A stretch of DNA of 21,633 nt, from positions 474,028 to 495,660 of the forward strand of contig MU646550.1 in the NCBI GenBank assembly GCA_026770585.1. Reading direction: 5' to 3'. The notes under the pieces were generated by a model. It did no database searches. It was not told where the DNA came from and was given only the letters and a program-made list of their open reading frames with translations. The DNA is from Baffinella frigidus (Eukaryota; Cryptophyceae; Cryptomonadales; Baffinellaceae). Both the position numbers and the translations under genes were made by a program. This document shows positions 14,299-20,557 of the stretch, piece after piece. Within the stretch, counting starts at the first letter, position 1. Every line of letters starts with the position of its first letter.

Positions 14299-14412
14299 CG
14301 CCGTGGCATTCTCGCCGGACGGGGACGTCCTTGCGTCGTGCGGGATCGATCGCGCGTGTAAGCTCTGGGATGCGGCCACCGGGGAGCTCCTCACTACCAT
14401 CGCCTGCGGGGG
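14299..14412 (+). CDS. WD40-repeat exon 1 of a fragment
   Basis: After an AATCCAG acceptor (to 14298) the plus strand reads AVAFSPDGDVLASCGIDRAC then KLWDAATGELLTTIACGG. This is a textbook WD40 blade: F-S-P-D-G, L-A-S-C-G-x-D, K-L-W-D and T-G-E-L-L. It is 114 nt, beginning with the last base of a codon and ending with two bases (phase 2) at GG|GTACGA. The next exon begins in the matching phase. WD40 proteins are propeller scaffolds; partners and cell location cannot be told from one blade. Earlier and later blades are not visible, and the upstream exon is not found before the MITE at 14001-14119. Confidence 0.8.
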
Positions 14413-14621
14413 GTACGAATCCCTCAACCCTAAATCGCAAATCTTCGGCTCTCTCGCACGAACCCTGCCCCCTGACCCCTGACCCCTACAGAACCAGTTC
14501 CGGTGTCCGCCTATGTTGGGAGCTCGAAGAACCTAAAGGACCTAAAGGAACCCCGAACCCTGAACCAGGAATCCTGAATCCTGAAGCCTGAAGCCTGATC
14601 CCTCAACCCTCAACCGTATAG
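14413..14621 (+). other. Intron of 209 nt with telomere-like repeats
   Basis: GTACGA at the start, CCGTATAG at the end. It contains AACCCTGCCCCCTGACCCCT, CCCCGAACCCTGAACC and GAATCCTGAATCCTGAAGCC, C-rich on the sense strand right up to the acceptor. It also holds a 49-bp segment (14501-14549) with an exact inverted copy at 17299-17347. Confidence 0.65.
14501..14549 (+). repeat. 49-bp segment with exact inverted copy at 17299-17347
   Basis: CGGTGTCCGCCTATGTTGGG then AGCTCGAAGAACCTAAAGGA and CCTAAAGGA. All 49 bases match the reverse complement at 17299-17347, so one copy is a recent duplicate. The telomere-like sequences nearby are also inverted with respect to each other. Confidence 0.9.
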
Positions 14622-14779
14622 GTACGCAAACGCGCTGGCCTTCGCGCGCGACAGCACATGGGACGAAAAAGGCCTGGCGTTCGCCATGGGGCAGCACGCC
14701 CGCCTCGGCGCCGAATCCTGGGTCCTGACCCTAGAAGCTGGGGTAGTGCAGGCGGTGTGCGAGGACAGCGCCCTGGGAA
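14622..14779 (+). CDS. WD40-repeat exon 2 of a fragment
   Basis: It joins exon 1 in phase: GG+G encodes Gly, then YANALAFARDSTWDEKGLAF and AMGQHARLGAESWVLTLEAG. The start (G-Y-A-N-A-L-A-F-A-R-D) is the A strand of the next blade, as in G-x-V-x-A-L-A-F-S-P-D. The remainder lacks the usual W-D, so this blade is degenerate or extended. The frame continues VVQAVCEDSALG; a donor candidate, GAA|GTGTGAG, ends the exon at 14779 in phase 1. The following GTGAGCCTCGGTCAGACAGG is a repeat also seen at 20484. The next exon is uncertain. Confidence 0.65.
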
Positions 14780-14845
14780 GTGTGAGCCTCGGTCAGACAG
14801 GTTGCGAGCCTCGGTCACGGACCAGGTCGCGAGCCTCTAGTTGAG
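14780..14845. repeat. GTGAGCCTCGGTC repeat, related to 20482-20545
   Basis: GTGAGCCTCGGTCAGACAGG then TTGCGAGCCTC here; GTGAGCCTCGGTCGGACAGG then TGGCGAGCCTC at 20484. Each has one or two further GCGAGCCTC or ATGAGCCTC units. Confidence 0.75.
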
Positions 14846-15017
14846 TGATGTGAACGGTCAATGAACTCAGGTTTGGTCTCAGCTTGTGTTGCCTCCGGGC
14901 CTTGTGAGACGCCTCCCCTCTAGCGGGGTCATATCTGGTAGCGAAGGTCGGTTCGGGATTCAATCTCCCGATCCCACGAACGAAGAGAGAAAAAAAAGCG
15001 GCGCGTAGCGACCGCCG

Positions 15018-15212
15018 ATGCCCTCCGGGGCAGAAAATGCAGAACAGGGGGCCGACGGGTCCTCTGACAATGGGGAGGGCTTCCGGTCGGCGGCGGCTTC
15101 CCCCGTGGTGGGCGACCGGGCGGCACAGCCGGCGATCGCTTCCCCCTTGGTCGGCGACCGGGCGGCGTGGCCGGGGGCGTTGCGCGACTTCTTCGCCCTA
15201 GAGGGGTCATAG
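15018..15212 (+). CDS. Small hydrophilic ORF with an internal repeat
   Basis: A 64-codon frame, from MPSGAENAEQGADGSSDNGE to a TAG at 15210-15212. Residues about 27-52 hold two copies of ASPxVGDRAAxP, made by a 42-bp DNA repeat (GCTTCCCCCGTGGTGGGCGA / GCTTCCCCCTTGGTCGGCGA). The end is ALRDFFALEGS. Third positions are mostly G or C. It lies 240 bp after WD40 exon 2 on the same strand and could be a later exon of that gene or an independent frame; the phase could not be settled. The minus strand is also open (Arg/Pro-rich), which lowers confidence. No family recognised. Confidence 0.35.
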   Translation: MPSGAENAEQGADGSSDNGEGFRSAAASPVVGDRAAQPAIASPLVGDRAAWPGALRDFFALEGS

Positions 15213-15265
15213 GAAGGGCCCGCCGCGGGGGAGGAGGGGGGTTGTCGCGGAGTTTTTCAGGGTAG

Positions 15266-15397
15266 CTACAGGAGTACCTCGCTCGTAAGAACGCGCACCC
15301 CCCCCCCCAGGACCACCACAGGGCCCTAGGCATGGTCCTACTGTACATGTAGGGTCCTAGGGGGAGGTGCTTTCTTATGAGCGAGGTACCCCTGTAC
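15266..15397. mobile_element. MITE family C, copy C9
   Basis: CTACAGGAGTACCTCGCTCG at the left, TATGAGCGAGGTACCCCTGT at the right. Core GACCACCACAGGGCCCTAGG then CATGGTCCTACTGTACATGT; the extra ACATGT after CTGT is a small internal duplication. Confidence 0.85.
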
Positions 15398-15545
15398 TGT
15401 GCTCAGGCGGTGTGCGAGCTGTGAGGACCGTCTCGGGACGAGCCCGCCTCAGGCGGAGAACATAAGTCATTTATGTAGACTTTAGGGAATAAACTCATCA
15501 GTGTTCAGACGAGCGGCGCCCCAAGGCGTTCCCGGAAGGGAATCC

Positions 15546-15639
15546 GCCAAGTGGCGAGGCGGTCAAAATTGACCGCCAGGAGGTCCTAGGCAGGTCCTAG
15601 GACCCTACCGTAGGGCGTATGAGCCTACTCGCCACTTAC
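15546..15639. mobile_element. MITE family D, copy D3
   Basis: AAGTGGCGAGGCGGTCAAAA then TTGACCGCC, followed by AGGTCCTAGGCAGGTCCTAG, CCCTACCGTAGGG and CGTATGAGCCTACTCGCCAC. The terminal CCCTTAAG is eroded at both ends. A family C end (ACAGGGGTACCTCGCTTATA, 15639-15658) follows directly. Confidence 0.85.
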
Positions 15640-15669
15640 AGGGGTACCTCGCTTATAAGGAACCGGAAA

Positions 15670-15820
15670 TCTGAAAACGCCCGCCGTCCGTTCCTTAATT
15701 ATTAAGGAACTCCGTGGAAACGCCCGCCCCCCGTTCCTCAATTATTAAGGAACTCACGAAAAACGCCCGCCCTCCGTTTCTTAATTATTAAGGAACTCAC
15801 GAAAAACGCTCGCCTTGTTT
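15670..15820. repeat. 43-bp tandem array with GTTCCTTAATTATTAAGGAAC
   Basis: Units begin near 15677, 15720, 15762 and 15806 with ACGCCCGCC and contain a perfect AT-rich palindrome, TTCCTTAATTATTAAGGAA. Lengths are 42-44 bp. A second array of the same unit is at 16368-16505. Confidence 0.9.
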
Positions 15821-15939
15821 CTGAATCCTCCTTTTTTCTTTCTCCTTCCCCCCTCGCGTTCGACACTGCGCCGCCCCCTCAAACGCCGCCCCCTCAAACT
15901 CAGATCACTCCTCGTCCTCACCACTGCATGCATGACGAT

Positions 15940-16060
15940 TGTAAGCCAGTTCGATTGTAAGCCAGTTTGAACCGCACCCCCCCCCCCAAAGGTACATGTA
16001 CACGAGTAGGGTGCACACACGTGAACCGCCCTGCGGGTGCCCAAAAATCTCTAAAGTGGC
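15940..16060. repeat. About 95-120-bp direct duplication, copy 1
   Basis: ACGATTGTAAGCCAGTTTGA then ACCGCACCCC, GGTACACGAGTAGGGTGCAC-like sequence and ACGTGAACCGCCCTGC. It recurs at 16131-16225 with only small differences. ACATGT is inserted here in the GGTAC...ACGAG segment. Confidence 0.85.
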
Positions 16061-16130
16061 CGAGTAGGCCAACCTGTGATCGGCTCCTAGTAATGACACG
16101 TGCTCTGGGTGTTTTGAACTAGACAACCCC

Positions 16131-16225
16131 ACGATTGTAAGCCAGTTTGAACCGCAACCCCCCCCCAAAAGGTACACGAGTAGGGTGCACACACGTGAAC
16201 CGCCCTGCAGGTGCCCGAAAATCAC
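16131..16225. repeat. Direct duplication, copy 2
   Basis: Same order as 15940-16060: ACGATTGTAAGCCAGTTTGA, a C-run, GGTACACGAGTAGGGTGCAC and ACACGTGAACCGCCCTGCAG. Confidence 0.85.
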
Positions 16226-16367
16226 TGAATTTTGAAAGTTGCACGATTCGGGAACCAGTTTTCCTCGGGAAATGGTAGCATTGTTTTTAGGCCGAAAAAA
16301 CGCCAGCTCCATTCTCCGGGGGGGCAAGCAATCTATGGGCCAAATGTTTTTCGTGGTTCGTGAGAAA

Positions 16368-16505
16368 ACGCCCGCTTTCCGTTCCTAGTTTATTAAGAAA
16401 CTCCGTTGAAACGCCCGCCCTCTGTTCCTTAATTATTAAGGAACTCAGTGAGAACGCCCGCCCTCCGTTCCTTATTCATTAAGGAACTCAAGACACCAAA
16501 AACGC
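16368..16505. repeat. 43-bp tandem array, second locus
   Basis: Units begin at about 16368, 16410 and 16453. They carry GTTCCTAGTTTATTAAGAAA, GTTCCTTAATTATTAAGGAA and GTTCCTTATTCATTAAGGAA in turn; the middle unit is the perfect palindrome. Confidence 0.9.
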
Positions 16506-16530
16506 CATGTTCCTTATGTGGACTGTTCCT

Positions 16531-16635
16531 TATCCCTTAAGTGGCGAGGGGGTCAAAATTGACCCCCAGGAGGTCCTAGGCAGGTCCTAGGACCCTACGG
16601 TAGGGCGTATGAGCCTACTCGCCACTTAAGGGATA
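16531..16635. mobile_element. MITE family D, copy D4 (105 bp)
   Basis: TATCCCTTAAGTGGCGAGGG at the left, CTCGCCACTTAAGGGATA at the right. The left subterminal palindrome is GGGGTCAAAATTGACCCC. The core is GGTCCTAGGCAGGTCCTAGG then ACCCTACGGTAGGG. This is the most complete family D copy. Confidence 0.9.
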
Positions 16636-16785
16636 GTTGAGGTACCCCTGTAAGGGATACCTGGTGGCCATGCTGGGTTCGAGGTACAGTGTACCCTTGT
16701 CACCCCTATCCCTTAAGTGGCGAGGGGGTCCGAATAGACCCACTGAGGTCCTAGGCAGGTCGTAGGGCACTACGGTAGGGTGCCC
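16636..16785. mobile_element. Family C end remnants and half of a family D element (D5)
   Basis: GTTGAGGTACCCCTGTAAGG (16635-16654) is a family C right end. GAGGTACAGTGTACCCTTGT is an altered one. TATCCCTTAAGTGGCGAGGG (16707) then GGTCCTAGGCAGGTCGTAGG and CACTACGGTAGGG is the left half of a family D element. Confidence 0.7.
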
Positions 16786-16788
16786 CGT

Positions 16789-17082
16789 TTACCGTTTACC
16801 AAGGACTAACCCTAAGGCTAGCCCTACTGTAGGACCCTCACGCGGTGCGTGTCCTTGATCTCGGAACATACCATTTAATAAAAATCTCGGAACATCCACC
16901 ATGGTGGGAAAACCGAACGCCAGTAATGCCGAATAATGAATATGCCGAATACTGAGGGAGGCTGCCGAAACGTTCTCTGACAGCCTCTGCAGATAAGTTG
17001 CCGATGCTGTCAACTTCCGCAGAGAATTTTCCGGATCTGTCAACTTTCCGGAAAGGGGAGCATGATCGAACCTCTCCGACAT
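16789..17082 (-). CDS. Unrecognised open frame
   Basis: 97 codons on the minus strand. The segments SGKLTDPENSLRKLTASATY and LQRLSENVSAASLSIRHIHY have balanced composition. TGTCAACTT and CTCTGACAGC motifs in the DNA repeat at about 18-30-bp spacing, so part of it may be a simple duplication. The first codons overlap sequence beside the telomeric array. No start context, splice site or family is clear. Confidence 0.2.
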   Translation of the reverse strand: MSERFDHAPLSGKLTDPENSLRKLTASATYLQRLSENVSAASLSIRHIHYSALLAFGFPTMVDVPRFLLNGMFRDQGHAPREGPTVGLALGLVLGKR

Positions 17083-17103
17083 GTCCGAGGAGGCCTGCGC
17101 ACA

Positions 17104-17200
17104 GGGTTTAGGGTTTAGGGTTTAGGGTTTAGGGTTTAGGGTTTAGGGTTTAGAGTTTAGGGTTTAGGGTGGGGTTCGGGGTTTAGGGTTTAGGTTTCGG
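17104..17200. repeat. Interstitial telomeric array, TTTAGGG on plus
   Basis: Nine or so GGGTTTA units, one changed to GAGTTTA, then GGGTGGGGTTCGGGGTTTAG and GTTTCGGGTTCCG. The orientation is opposite to the array at 8341-8532. Confidence 0.95.
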
Positions 17201-17298
17201 GTTCCGTGTCTATTCGGCCCTCTGGGGTTTATTCGGCACGGATCATGTGCTCCCTACGCGACGATCAAGGAATAGGACTTGTCCTCCAATTTGTCCAC

Positions 17299-17347
17299 TC
17301 CTTTAGGTCCTTTAGGTTCTTCGAGCTCCCAACATAGGCGGACACCG
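17299..17347 (-). repeat. Inverted copy of the 49-bp WD40-intron segment
   Basis: Exact reverse complement of 14501-14549. The remaining sequence from 17201 to 17420 shows no gene. Confidence 0.9.
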
Positions 17348-17419
17348 AACCTTATCCTGTAGAAAAGGCCATGCTTCCTTTCGGATCACAACAGTCCCCT
17401 CGGTACAAGTTCCTTGGGG

Positions 17420-17576
17420 TTGGACTGAGAACAGGGTAGTTGAGCCTACGGGATTGCCTACGGTAGGCCGTAGGGGCCTAGGAGGGCTCCGACGAAACCC
17501 CCGGGCCTAGGGCCCCTACGGCCTACCGTAGACAATACCGTAGGCTTAACTGCCCGGTTTTCAGTCCGTGAGCCTA
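17420..17576. mobile_element. MITE family A, copy A4
   Basis: Left GGACTGAGAACAGGGTAGTT; right TAACTGCCCGGTTTTCAGTC then C. Arms GGATTGCCTACGGTAGGCCG and CGGCCTACCGTAGACAATAC. Centre GGGCTCCGACGAAACCCCC. Confidence 0.9.
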
Positions 17577-17585
17577 TGCATATCT

Positions 17586-17693
17586 AACTTAAATTGATTT
17601 TGGGCAAGGAAATTGCTACACGAATGCGTTACTTTTACTGGCATGATCATTCTGTGCAGTAAATTTCATTGCCCAAATCATTCAAATTAAACA
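17586..17693. mobile_element. Foldback MITE, diverged copy 3
   Basis: AACTTAAATTGATTTTGGGC then AAGGAAATTGCTACACGAAT pairs with GCAGTAAATTTCATTGCCCA then AATCATTCAAATTAAA. The left arm and loop (CACGAATGCGTTACTTTTAC) align with CACAAATGCTTTAATATTAC of the copy at 8101, in the same orientation. Confidence 0.7.
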
Positions 17694-18171
17694 TGTTCCC
17701 GGAACAATTCGGCAATCCACACAAGGATGCTGGCGCCCCCAATTCAACACCTCATTGTACACATGTGTAGTAACTTTCGTGGGTTTGGTCACGTGACTCT
17801 CTGGGTGGTGTCCTCAATCCTGGTACAAATCCTTACAGCCCCACATGTAAATAGGGTGCTCCAGAATTCTCGAGCGGCCGCAGGGCGCTTCGGAAGGCGT
17901 TCCAGGTTCGTCCTTGGAGCCATTGGTACGTTATTAGAGCCATTCGGGAATTAGACATCTGTCCCACACGATTTTGTCGCATCAATTTGATGAGACCAAA
18001 TCGCAACGGTTCGCCAAAAGTAGACAGATCCCCTTGGATTCGTCAGCTTTTGGCGATTTGGGCTCGTCAATCGATTTAGTCAACCCGAGTGAAACAGAGC
18101 TAGAAATTGGAGCCATTCGGGAACAACCTCACGAAACGATCAAGGGGGAGGCCTTGTCCTCCCAGTGCTCT
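17694..18171. other. No gene assigned; adaptor-like site cluster inside
   Basis: Short frames exist (17727-17954 and 17974-18186) without family signature. GAGCCATTCGGGAA occurs at 17937 and 18111. At 17864-17881 the 18-mer GAATTCTCGAGCGGCCGC carries overlapping EcoRI and XhoI sites and an adjoining NotI site. Confidence 0.5.
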
Positions 18172-18271
18172 ACAACCCTACGGTAGGCAATCCGTAGGGA
18201 CATAGGGGGTCACGACCCTACGGTAGGCAATCCGTAGGGACATAGGGGGGCTCCTACGGATAAGGTAACGG
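18172..18271. mobile_element. MITE family B, tandem pair (B2) plus end
   Basis: ACAACCCTACGGTAGGCAAT then CCGTAGGGACATAGGGGGTC occurs twice with a 40-bp period (18172 and 18212). It is followed by CTCCTACGGATAAGGTAACG, the same end as B1. Confidence 0.8.
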
Positions 18272-18363
18272 AAACTGGGCCCGATTCGGCCCAGAAATCC
18301 CTTGGTAGCCCGGTGTGTGGCTTGGAGGCATTCGCGCGTTGTTGGGGCCGTTGGGGAATGACC

Positions 18364-18427
18364 TCACTCTACGATGAAGGAGTTGACCTTGTCGTTCCAG
18401 CTCTCCGTACAGTCGCAATGCTCGTAG
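18364..18427 (-). CDS. Last exon of the minus-strand gene, with stop
   Basis: After the acceptor CAG (18428-18430), 64 nt read C + YEHCDCTESWNDKVNSFIVE + TGA (18364-18366). The first base completes a codon left open by the exon ending at 18908 (GG+C, Gly). Nearly all third positions are G or C. YEHC and SWNDKVNS recall short motifs of beta/gamma-crystallin folds, whose Ca-binding signature is N/D-N/D-x-x-S/T-S; here the fifth residue is Asn, so the match is incomplete and I do not assign the family. On the sense strand the intron runs ACCCGAAACCCGAAACCAG straight into the exon. Confidence 0.65.
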
Positions 18428-18907
18428 CTGGTTTCGGGTTTCGGGTTTCGGGTCTGGGTTTCGGGTTTCGGGTCTGGGTTTCGGGTTTCGGGTCTGGGTT
18501 TCGGGTCTGGGTTTCGGGTCTAAGGGTTCAGTAGTTGCAGACCTCATTCATGGCTGGTGGAGGGTTTCGGGTTTCGGGTTTCGGGTTTCGGGTTTCGGGT
18601 TTCGGGTCTAGGGTCTAGGGTCTAGGGTCTAGGGTCTAGGGGTTCAGGGTCTAGGGGTTCAGGGTTCAGGGTCTGGGGTCCATGGTCCATGGTCCATGGT
18701 CCAGGGTCTATGGTCTATGGTCCAGGGTCCAGGGTCCAGGGTCCAGGGTTGAGGGTCCAGGGTCTAGGGTTGAGGTTTCAGGGTTGAGGGTCTAGGGTCC
18801 AGGGTCCAGGGTCTAGGGTCCAGGGTCTATTGTTCAGGGTCCAGGGTCTAGGGTTGAGGTTTCAGGGTTGAGGTTTCAGGATGTAGGGTGTAGGGTGTAG
18901 GGTTTAC
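18428..18907 (-). other. Intron filled with degenerate telomere-like repeats
   Basis: Between the GTAAAC donor (18907) and the CAG acceptor (18428) lies 480 bp made almost wholly of GGGTTTC, GGGTCTA, GGGTCCA, GGGTTCA and GGGTGTA units on plus (CCCGAAA and relatives on the sense strand). The units change in blocks: GGGTTTC near 18430-18610, GGGTCTA near 18605-18660, GGTCCAT near 18678-18705, and GGGTCCA/GGGTCTA after that. Confidence 0.8.
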
Positions 18908-18998
18908 CCCGTCCAATCGAGAAAGTGCCTGTATTTCCGGTAGCAGTGCTGGCTTTTGCACTGGTGCATGGGCCACCAATCGCCCCCGCTCTTCCACT
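18908..18998 (-). CDS. Exon of the minus-strand gene (Trp/Cys-rich)
   Basis: The acceptor is CTCGCAG (CAG at 19001-18999) and the donor is GG|GTAAAC. The 91 nt read AG + WKSGGDWWPMHQCKSQHCYR then KYRHFLDWTG + GG. The first two bases complete the codon left by the exon ending at 19821 (G+AG, Glu), and the last two join the final exon. GC3 is very high. Two extra copies of the first 25-30 bases lie upstream at about 19158-19182 and 19274-19298. No family recognised; many Trp, His and Cys residues suggest an extracellular or metal-binding protein. Confidence 0.65.
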
Positions 18999-19022
18999 CT
19001 GCGAGGCGGACCACATCAACGA

Positions 19023-19189
19023 TTGTTTCGCGCCATTTCCTCGGACGGCACGTCCGAATTCGAAGGTGCCGCCCGAGGGGTGCAGCGCATGCTCCAGCCT
19101 CGATTTGGTCCGCCTCAGAACACGCAGGTCTGGACGAGGCTCGAGGGTCCCGGGGGTACCAATCGCCCCCGCTCTTCCACCCTCGTCAT
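19023..19189 (-). repeat. 167-bp duplicated segment, copy A
   Basis: Identical over 167 bp to 20033-20199 and related over about 95 bp to 21395-21490. On the minus strand it contains GAGGCTGGAGCATGCGCTGC then ACCCCTCGGGCGGCACCTT. Copy A lies 24 bp upstream of the exon starting at 18998 and includes an extra copy of that exon's first bases (GTGGAAGAGCGGGGGCGATT). Confidence 0.95.
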
Positions 19190-19264
19190 AAGTGGCCATA
19201 AGTGGGCAAACGTGGACATAAGTGGACATTGTCATAAGTGGACGTTGTCATAAGTGGACATTTT
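19186..19264. repeat. CATAAGTGGACATTGT tandem repeat
   Basis: Five units of CATAAGTGG(A)CA with spacers AAACGTGGA and TTGT, the last two with an 18-bp period. Confidence 0.85.
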
Positions 19265-19480
19265 TTAGATGCAAATCGCCGCCACTCGTCCACCCTGCGA
19301 GCGATGCTTGTCATTGTTAGGAAGGTAGAGATATAAGGCTGCCTGGAAAAGGGAACTCAAAACTCCCATGGCGCTCGTTGCCCCGCTAAAAAAACACCTC
19401 GGCGACAGAGCGGATCCGGACCAGTGGGTACATGTAGTCAATAAAGAACACTCTCTTGGTTGATGGTCAAATGAATACCA
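19265..19480 (-). other. Intronic stretch with exon-edge copy and dispersed repeat
   Basis: On the minus strand GCAGGGTGGACGAGTGGCGG (19279-19298) is a diverged copy of the start of the exon at 18998. GTAGTCAATAAAGAACACTC then TCTTGGTTGATGGTCAAA (19436-19473) recurs as GTAATCAATAAATTCTCATG then GTTGATGGTCAAA (19748-19780). A 72-codon minus-strand frame here has no signature. Confidence 0.55.
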
Positions 19481-19580
19481 CAACCCTAGACCCTCACCCC
19501 TGAACCCTACTTCGCATACACACTCCGTTCGACACCCCGGAACCCTGAACCACGAACCCTGAACCTTAAAACCCTAACGA
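19480..19580. repeat. Telomere-like repeats in the opposite sense
   Basis: ACCCTAGACCCTCACCCCTG and GAACCCTGAACCACGAACCC: C-rich on plus, against the trend of this minus-strand gene. Confidence 0.75.
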
Positions 19581-19589
19581 CTGAAACCT

Positions 19590-19810
19590 GCTCTTGGCTA
19601 GTGGTCAAACGGTTTGAGTCAACTTTGTTTGACCATCAAACAAGGCCTTACCGGTTCTTTAGCAACGTGTAGTGTGTGAGAGAAATCCAGATCCTAGCAT
19701 CACAATAACCCCTGCTGGGGGTCTAAGTACGTGGTCCATGCTGGTCTTGTAATCAATAAATTCTCATGGTTGATGGTCAAACGGTGGTCAAACGAGAATT
19801 CAATAAATCT
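19590..19810. repeat. GATGGTCAAAC repeats and inverted pair
   Basis: GTGGTCAAACGGTTTGAGTC then AACTTTGTTTGACCATCAAA forms an imperfect palindrome (19602-19641). TTGATGGTCAAACGGTGGTC then AAACGAGAATT follows at 19770-19800, next to the second copy of the AATCAATAAA repeat. Confidence 0.65.
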
Positions 19811-19820
19811 TCTTTCTTAC

Positions 19821-19887
19821 CGGACTGCTGACCGTTCCACCAATCGTTGTCGTAGAACATCGCCCGGGCGCCGTGTTTGAAATACGC
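19821..19887 (-). CDS. Exon of the minus-strand gene
   Basis: The acceptor is AACACCAG and the donor is TCCG|GTAAGA, the best donor in the window. 67 nt read AYFKHGARAMFYDNDWWNGQ then QS + G. Entry phase is 0, matching the exon ending at 20223. The last base joins AG of the exon at 18998 to give Glu. Third positions are mostly G or C. The segment is aromatic-rich (FYDNDWW). An extra CACCAGGGTTAACC acceptor-like copy lies just upstream. Confidence 0.65.
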
Positions 19888-20032
19888 CTGGTGTTTCGGG
19901 GGTGGGGTTAACCCTGGTGTTTTGGGGGTGACGGGTTCAGGGTTTTCAGACAACGTCTAAAGTGTTCGCCCAGTTGACTTTTACTTCTTCCAGGTCGCAC
20001 CCGGGGACGGGTTCAGGGTTTAGGGTTCAGGG

Positions 20033-20199
20033 TTGTTTCGCGCCATTTCCTCGGACGGCACGTCCGAATTCGAAGGTGCCGCCCGAGGGGTGCAGCGCAT
20101 GCTCCAGCCTCGATTTGGTCCGCCTCAGAACACGCAGGTCTGGACGAGGCTCGAGGGTCCCGGGGGTACCAATCGCCCCCGCTCTTCCACCCTCGTCAT
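20033..20199 (-). repeat. 167-bp duplicated segment, copy B
   Basis: Identical to 19023-19189 (offset 1010 bp), so the duplication or a conversion event is recent. It lies in the intron between the exons at 20223 and 19887, with telomere-like sequence directly beside it at 20000-20032. Confidence 0.95.
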
Positions 20200-20222
20200 G
20201 GGGGCTCGGGTTTCGGGCGTAC

Positions 20223-20279
20223 CCTGGAAAGCGTATCGTGGGAGAACTTGCAGCCATGGATCTTGCACACCTCAGCGCC
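20223..20279 (-). CDS. Exon of the minus-strand gene (Cys/His cluster)
   Basis: 57 nt read GAEVCKIHGCKFSHDTLSR, phase 0 at both ends, between CACCCCCAAG (acceptor) and CCAGG|GTACGC (donor). The spacing C-x3-H-x-C-x3-H (CKIHGCKFSH) looks metal-binding and the end resembles CCCH zinc fingers (C-K-F-S-H-D), but one finger would need more upstream Cys. High GC3. On the sense strand the intron before it ends in AACCCCAAACCCTACACCCC, a telomere-like tract used as the pyrimidine tract. Confidence 0.6.
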
Positions 20280-20284
20280 CTTGG

Positions 20285-20380
20285 GGGTGTAGGGTTTGGG
20301 GTTCAGTGTTTAGTGTTTAGTGTTGAGGGTTTAGTGTTTAGTGTCTAGTGTTTAGTGTCCAGAGTTGAGTGTGTAGTGAG
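20285..20380. repeat. GTGTTTAGTGTT-type degenerate telomere-like tract
   Basis: GGGTTTGGGGTTCAGTGTTT then AGTGTTTAGTGTTGAGGG and so on. The units drift from GGGTTTA to GTGTTTA. It lies in the intron between the exons at 20558 and 20279. Confidence 0.85.
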
Positions 20381-20481
20381 TGTTGAGAGTTGGTAAGCTT
20401 AGACGCTCCTCGCCCGTCGAGTTGAGGGTTGAGGGTTCAGGATGTAGGATGTAAGAGAACACGAAAGATGACTCAGCGTTC

Positions 20482-20545
20482 GACTGTGAGCCTCGGTCGG
20501 ACAGGTGGCGAGCCTCTAGACAGGTGATGAGCCTCGATGGTTGAC
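20482..20545. repeat. GTGAGCCTCGGTC repeat, second locus
   Basis: Related to 14780-14845, on the same strand of the window. Here it lies in an intron of a minus-strand gene, and there just after a plus-strand exon. Confidence 0.75.
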
Positions 20546-20557
20546 TCATGAATGTAC

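Noticed and set aside
18364-18427. Firm beta/gamma-crystallin call
   Set aside because: The SWNDKVNS segment lacks the S/T at the fifth position of the signature, and no Greek-key tyrosine corner can be placed with confidence in the upstream exons.
18876-19235. Minus-strand frame of 119 codons over the duplicated segment
   Set aside because: It has poorer third-position bias than the neighbouring frame that joins in phase to the exons at 19821 and 18364.
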